From JBLMYQ01 sp050260055 (GTDB lineage Bacteria > Bacillota > Clostridia > Acetivibrionales > UBA4821), in contig JBLNBO010000002.1 in the NCBI GenBank assembly GCA_050260055.1, positions 1 to 6,191 of the forward strand: a stretch of 6,191 bases of DNA, given 5' to 3'. Below the pieces are notes generated by a model, which saw nothing but the letters and a program-made list of their open reading frames with translations, made no database searches and was not told the DNA's origin. The translations under genes and the position numbers were made by a program. Positions 6,049 to 6,191 of the stretch are shown piece by piece. The stretch's first letter is position 1. The number at the start of each line of letters is the position of its first letter.

Positions 6049-6142
6049 GTGAGTTATTGATTAATTCTGAAAAAACAAGTACATCTATCTTATTTGAGGA
6101 AAATATAGAGAGAGTCTTGTGCATATGTTTTCAATAACTCAC
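6049..6142. repeat. 94-bp unit bounded by a perfect 12-bp inverted repeat
   Basis: GTGAGTTATTGA (6049-6060) is exactly inverted at 6131-6142, with 70 bases between. TGGGT occurs beside both arms on the outer side, displaced by seven bases on the left. The form resembles a solo or internally deleted mobile element (MITE-like), but no transposase is present and I cannot name a family. Confidence 0.5.
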
Positions 6143-6160
6143 ACCCACTACCTGAGATTC

Positions 6161-6178
6161 TTCTATTTAAAAATAGAA
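6161..6178. other. Short palindrome near the right edge
   Basis: TTCTATTT and AAATAGAA pair perfectly over eight bases around AA. It is very AT-rich, with no T-run after it, so it could be chance. Confidence 0.3.
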
Positions 6179-6191
6179 TGAAGTTACAGTC

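Larger units (their letters stand above)
5824..6191. other. Repeat-rich non-coding tail without an intact gene
   Basis: This 368-base stretch to the window edge holds the rest of the displaced glycosyltransferase segment, three copies of an ATCACTAGATTTTGG-like motif, a 12-bp inverted repeat and a small palindrome at 6161-6178. Open frames are all under 40 codons. It looks like debris of recombination or mobile-element ends rather than a gene. Confidence 0.6.

Noticed and set aside
6027..6137. A 36-codon + strand open stretch ending inside the right inverted-repeat arm
   Set aside because: It begins just after a stop, has only a TTG without a ribosome site and overlaps both repeat arms. Chance is the simpler account.

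Overview
The window looks like part of an accessory cell-surface glycan (or protein-glycosylation) locus from an archaeon, most likely a Methanosarcina-type methanogen. That assignment is an inference. It rests on the strong AT bias, TATA-like boxes with T-run or hairpin/T-run terminators, Shine-Dalgarno sites of the GGAG/GAAGGA type, a TTG start, and proteins resembling the family-2 glycosyltransferases and Wzx-type flippases I associate with those genomes. No rRNA, tRNA, CRISPR array or intact transposase is visible.

Layout. (1) Bases 1 to about 385: the 3' part of a broken dolichyl-phosphate-mannose-synthase-like glycosyltransferase that enters from the left edge and carries two frameshifts. 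It is clearly richer in GC than what follows. (2) 419-1387, + strand: an intact GT2 glycosyltransferase with a C-terminal membrane segment. A hairpin/T-run terminator is built into its last codons. (3) 1550-2770, + strand: a Wzx/polysaccharide-synthase-type flippase whose true start probably lies upstream at 1472, where the codon is ATT rather than ATG. (4) 2814-4445, - strand: a large multi-pass membrane protein (about 12-13 segments, TTG start) convergent with the flippase. It may be a GT-C-like transferase or an oligosaccharide polymerase. (5) 4446-4923: an AT-rich divergent intergenic region with candidate promoters and a hairpin. (6) 4924-5823, + strand: a second, soluble-type GT2 glycosyltransferase. 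(7) 5824-6191: non-coding, repeat-rich DNA with a displaced copy of a piece of the preceding gene, a motif present three times in two orientations, and a separate 12-bp inverted repeat.

How the genes may work together (inference): the two GT2 enzymes would add sugars to a lipid-linked glycan on the cytoplasmic face, the flippase would move it across the membrane, and the large membrane protein could modify or polymerise it outside. Mixed strands, a decayed gene at one side and recombination footprints at the other suggest a frequently rearranged cassette rather than one stable operon. I found no evidence of a wholly new system. The most useful leads are the flippase start, the uncharacterised membrane protein, and the recombination marks around 5819-6142.
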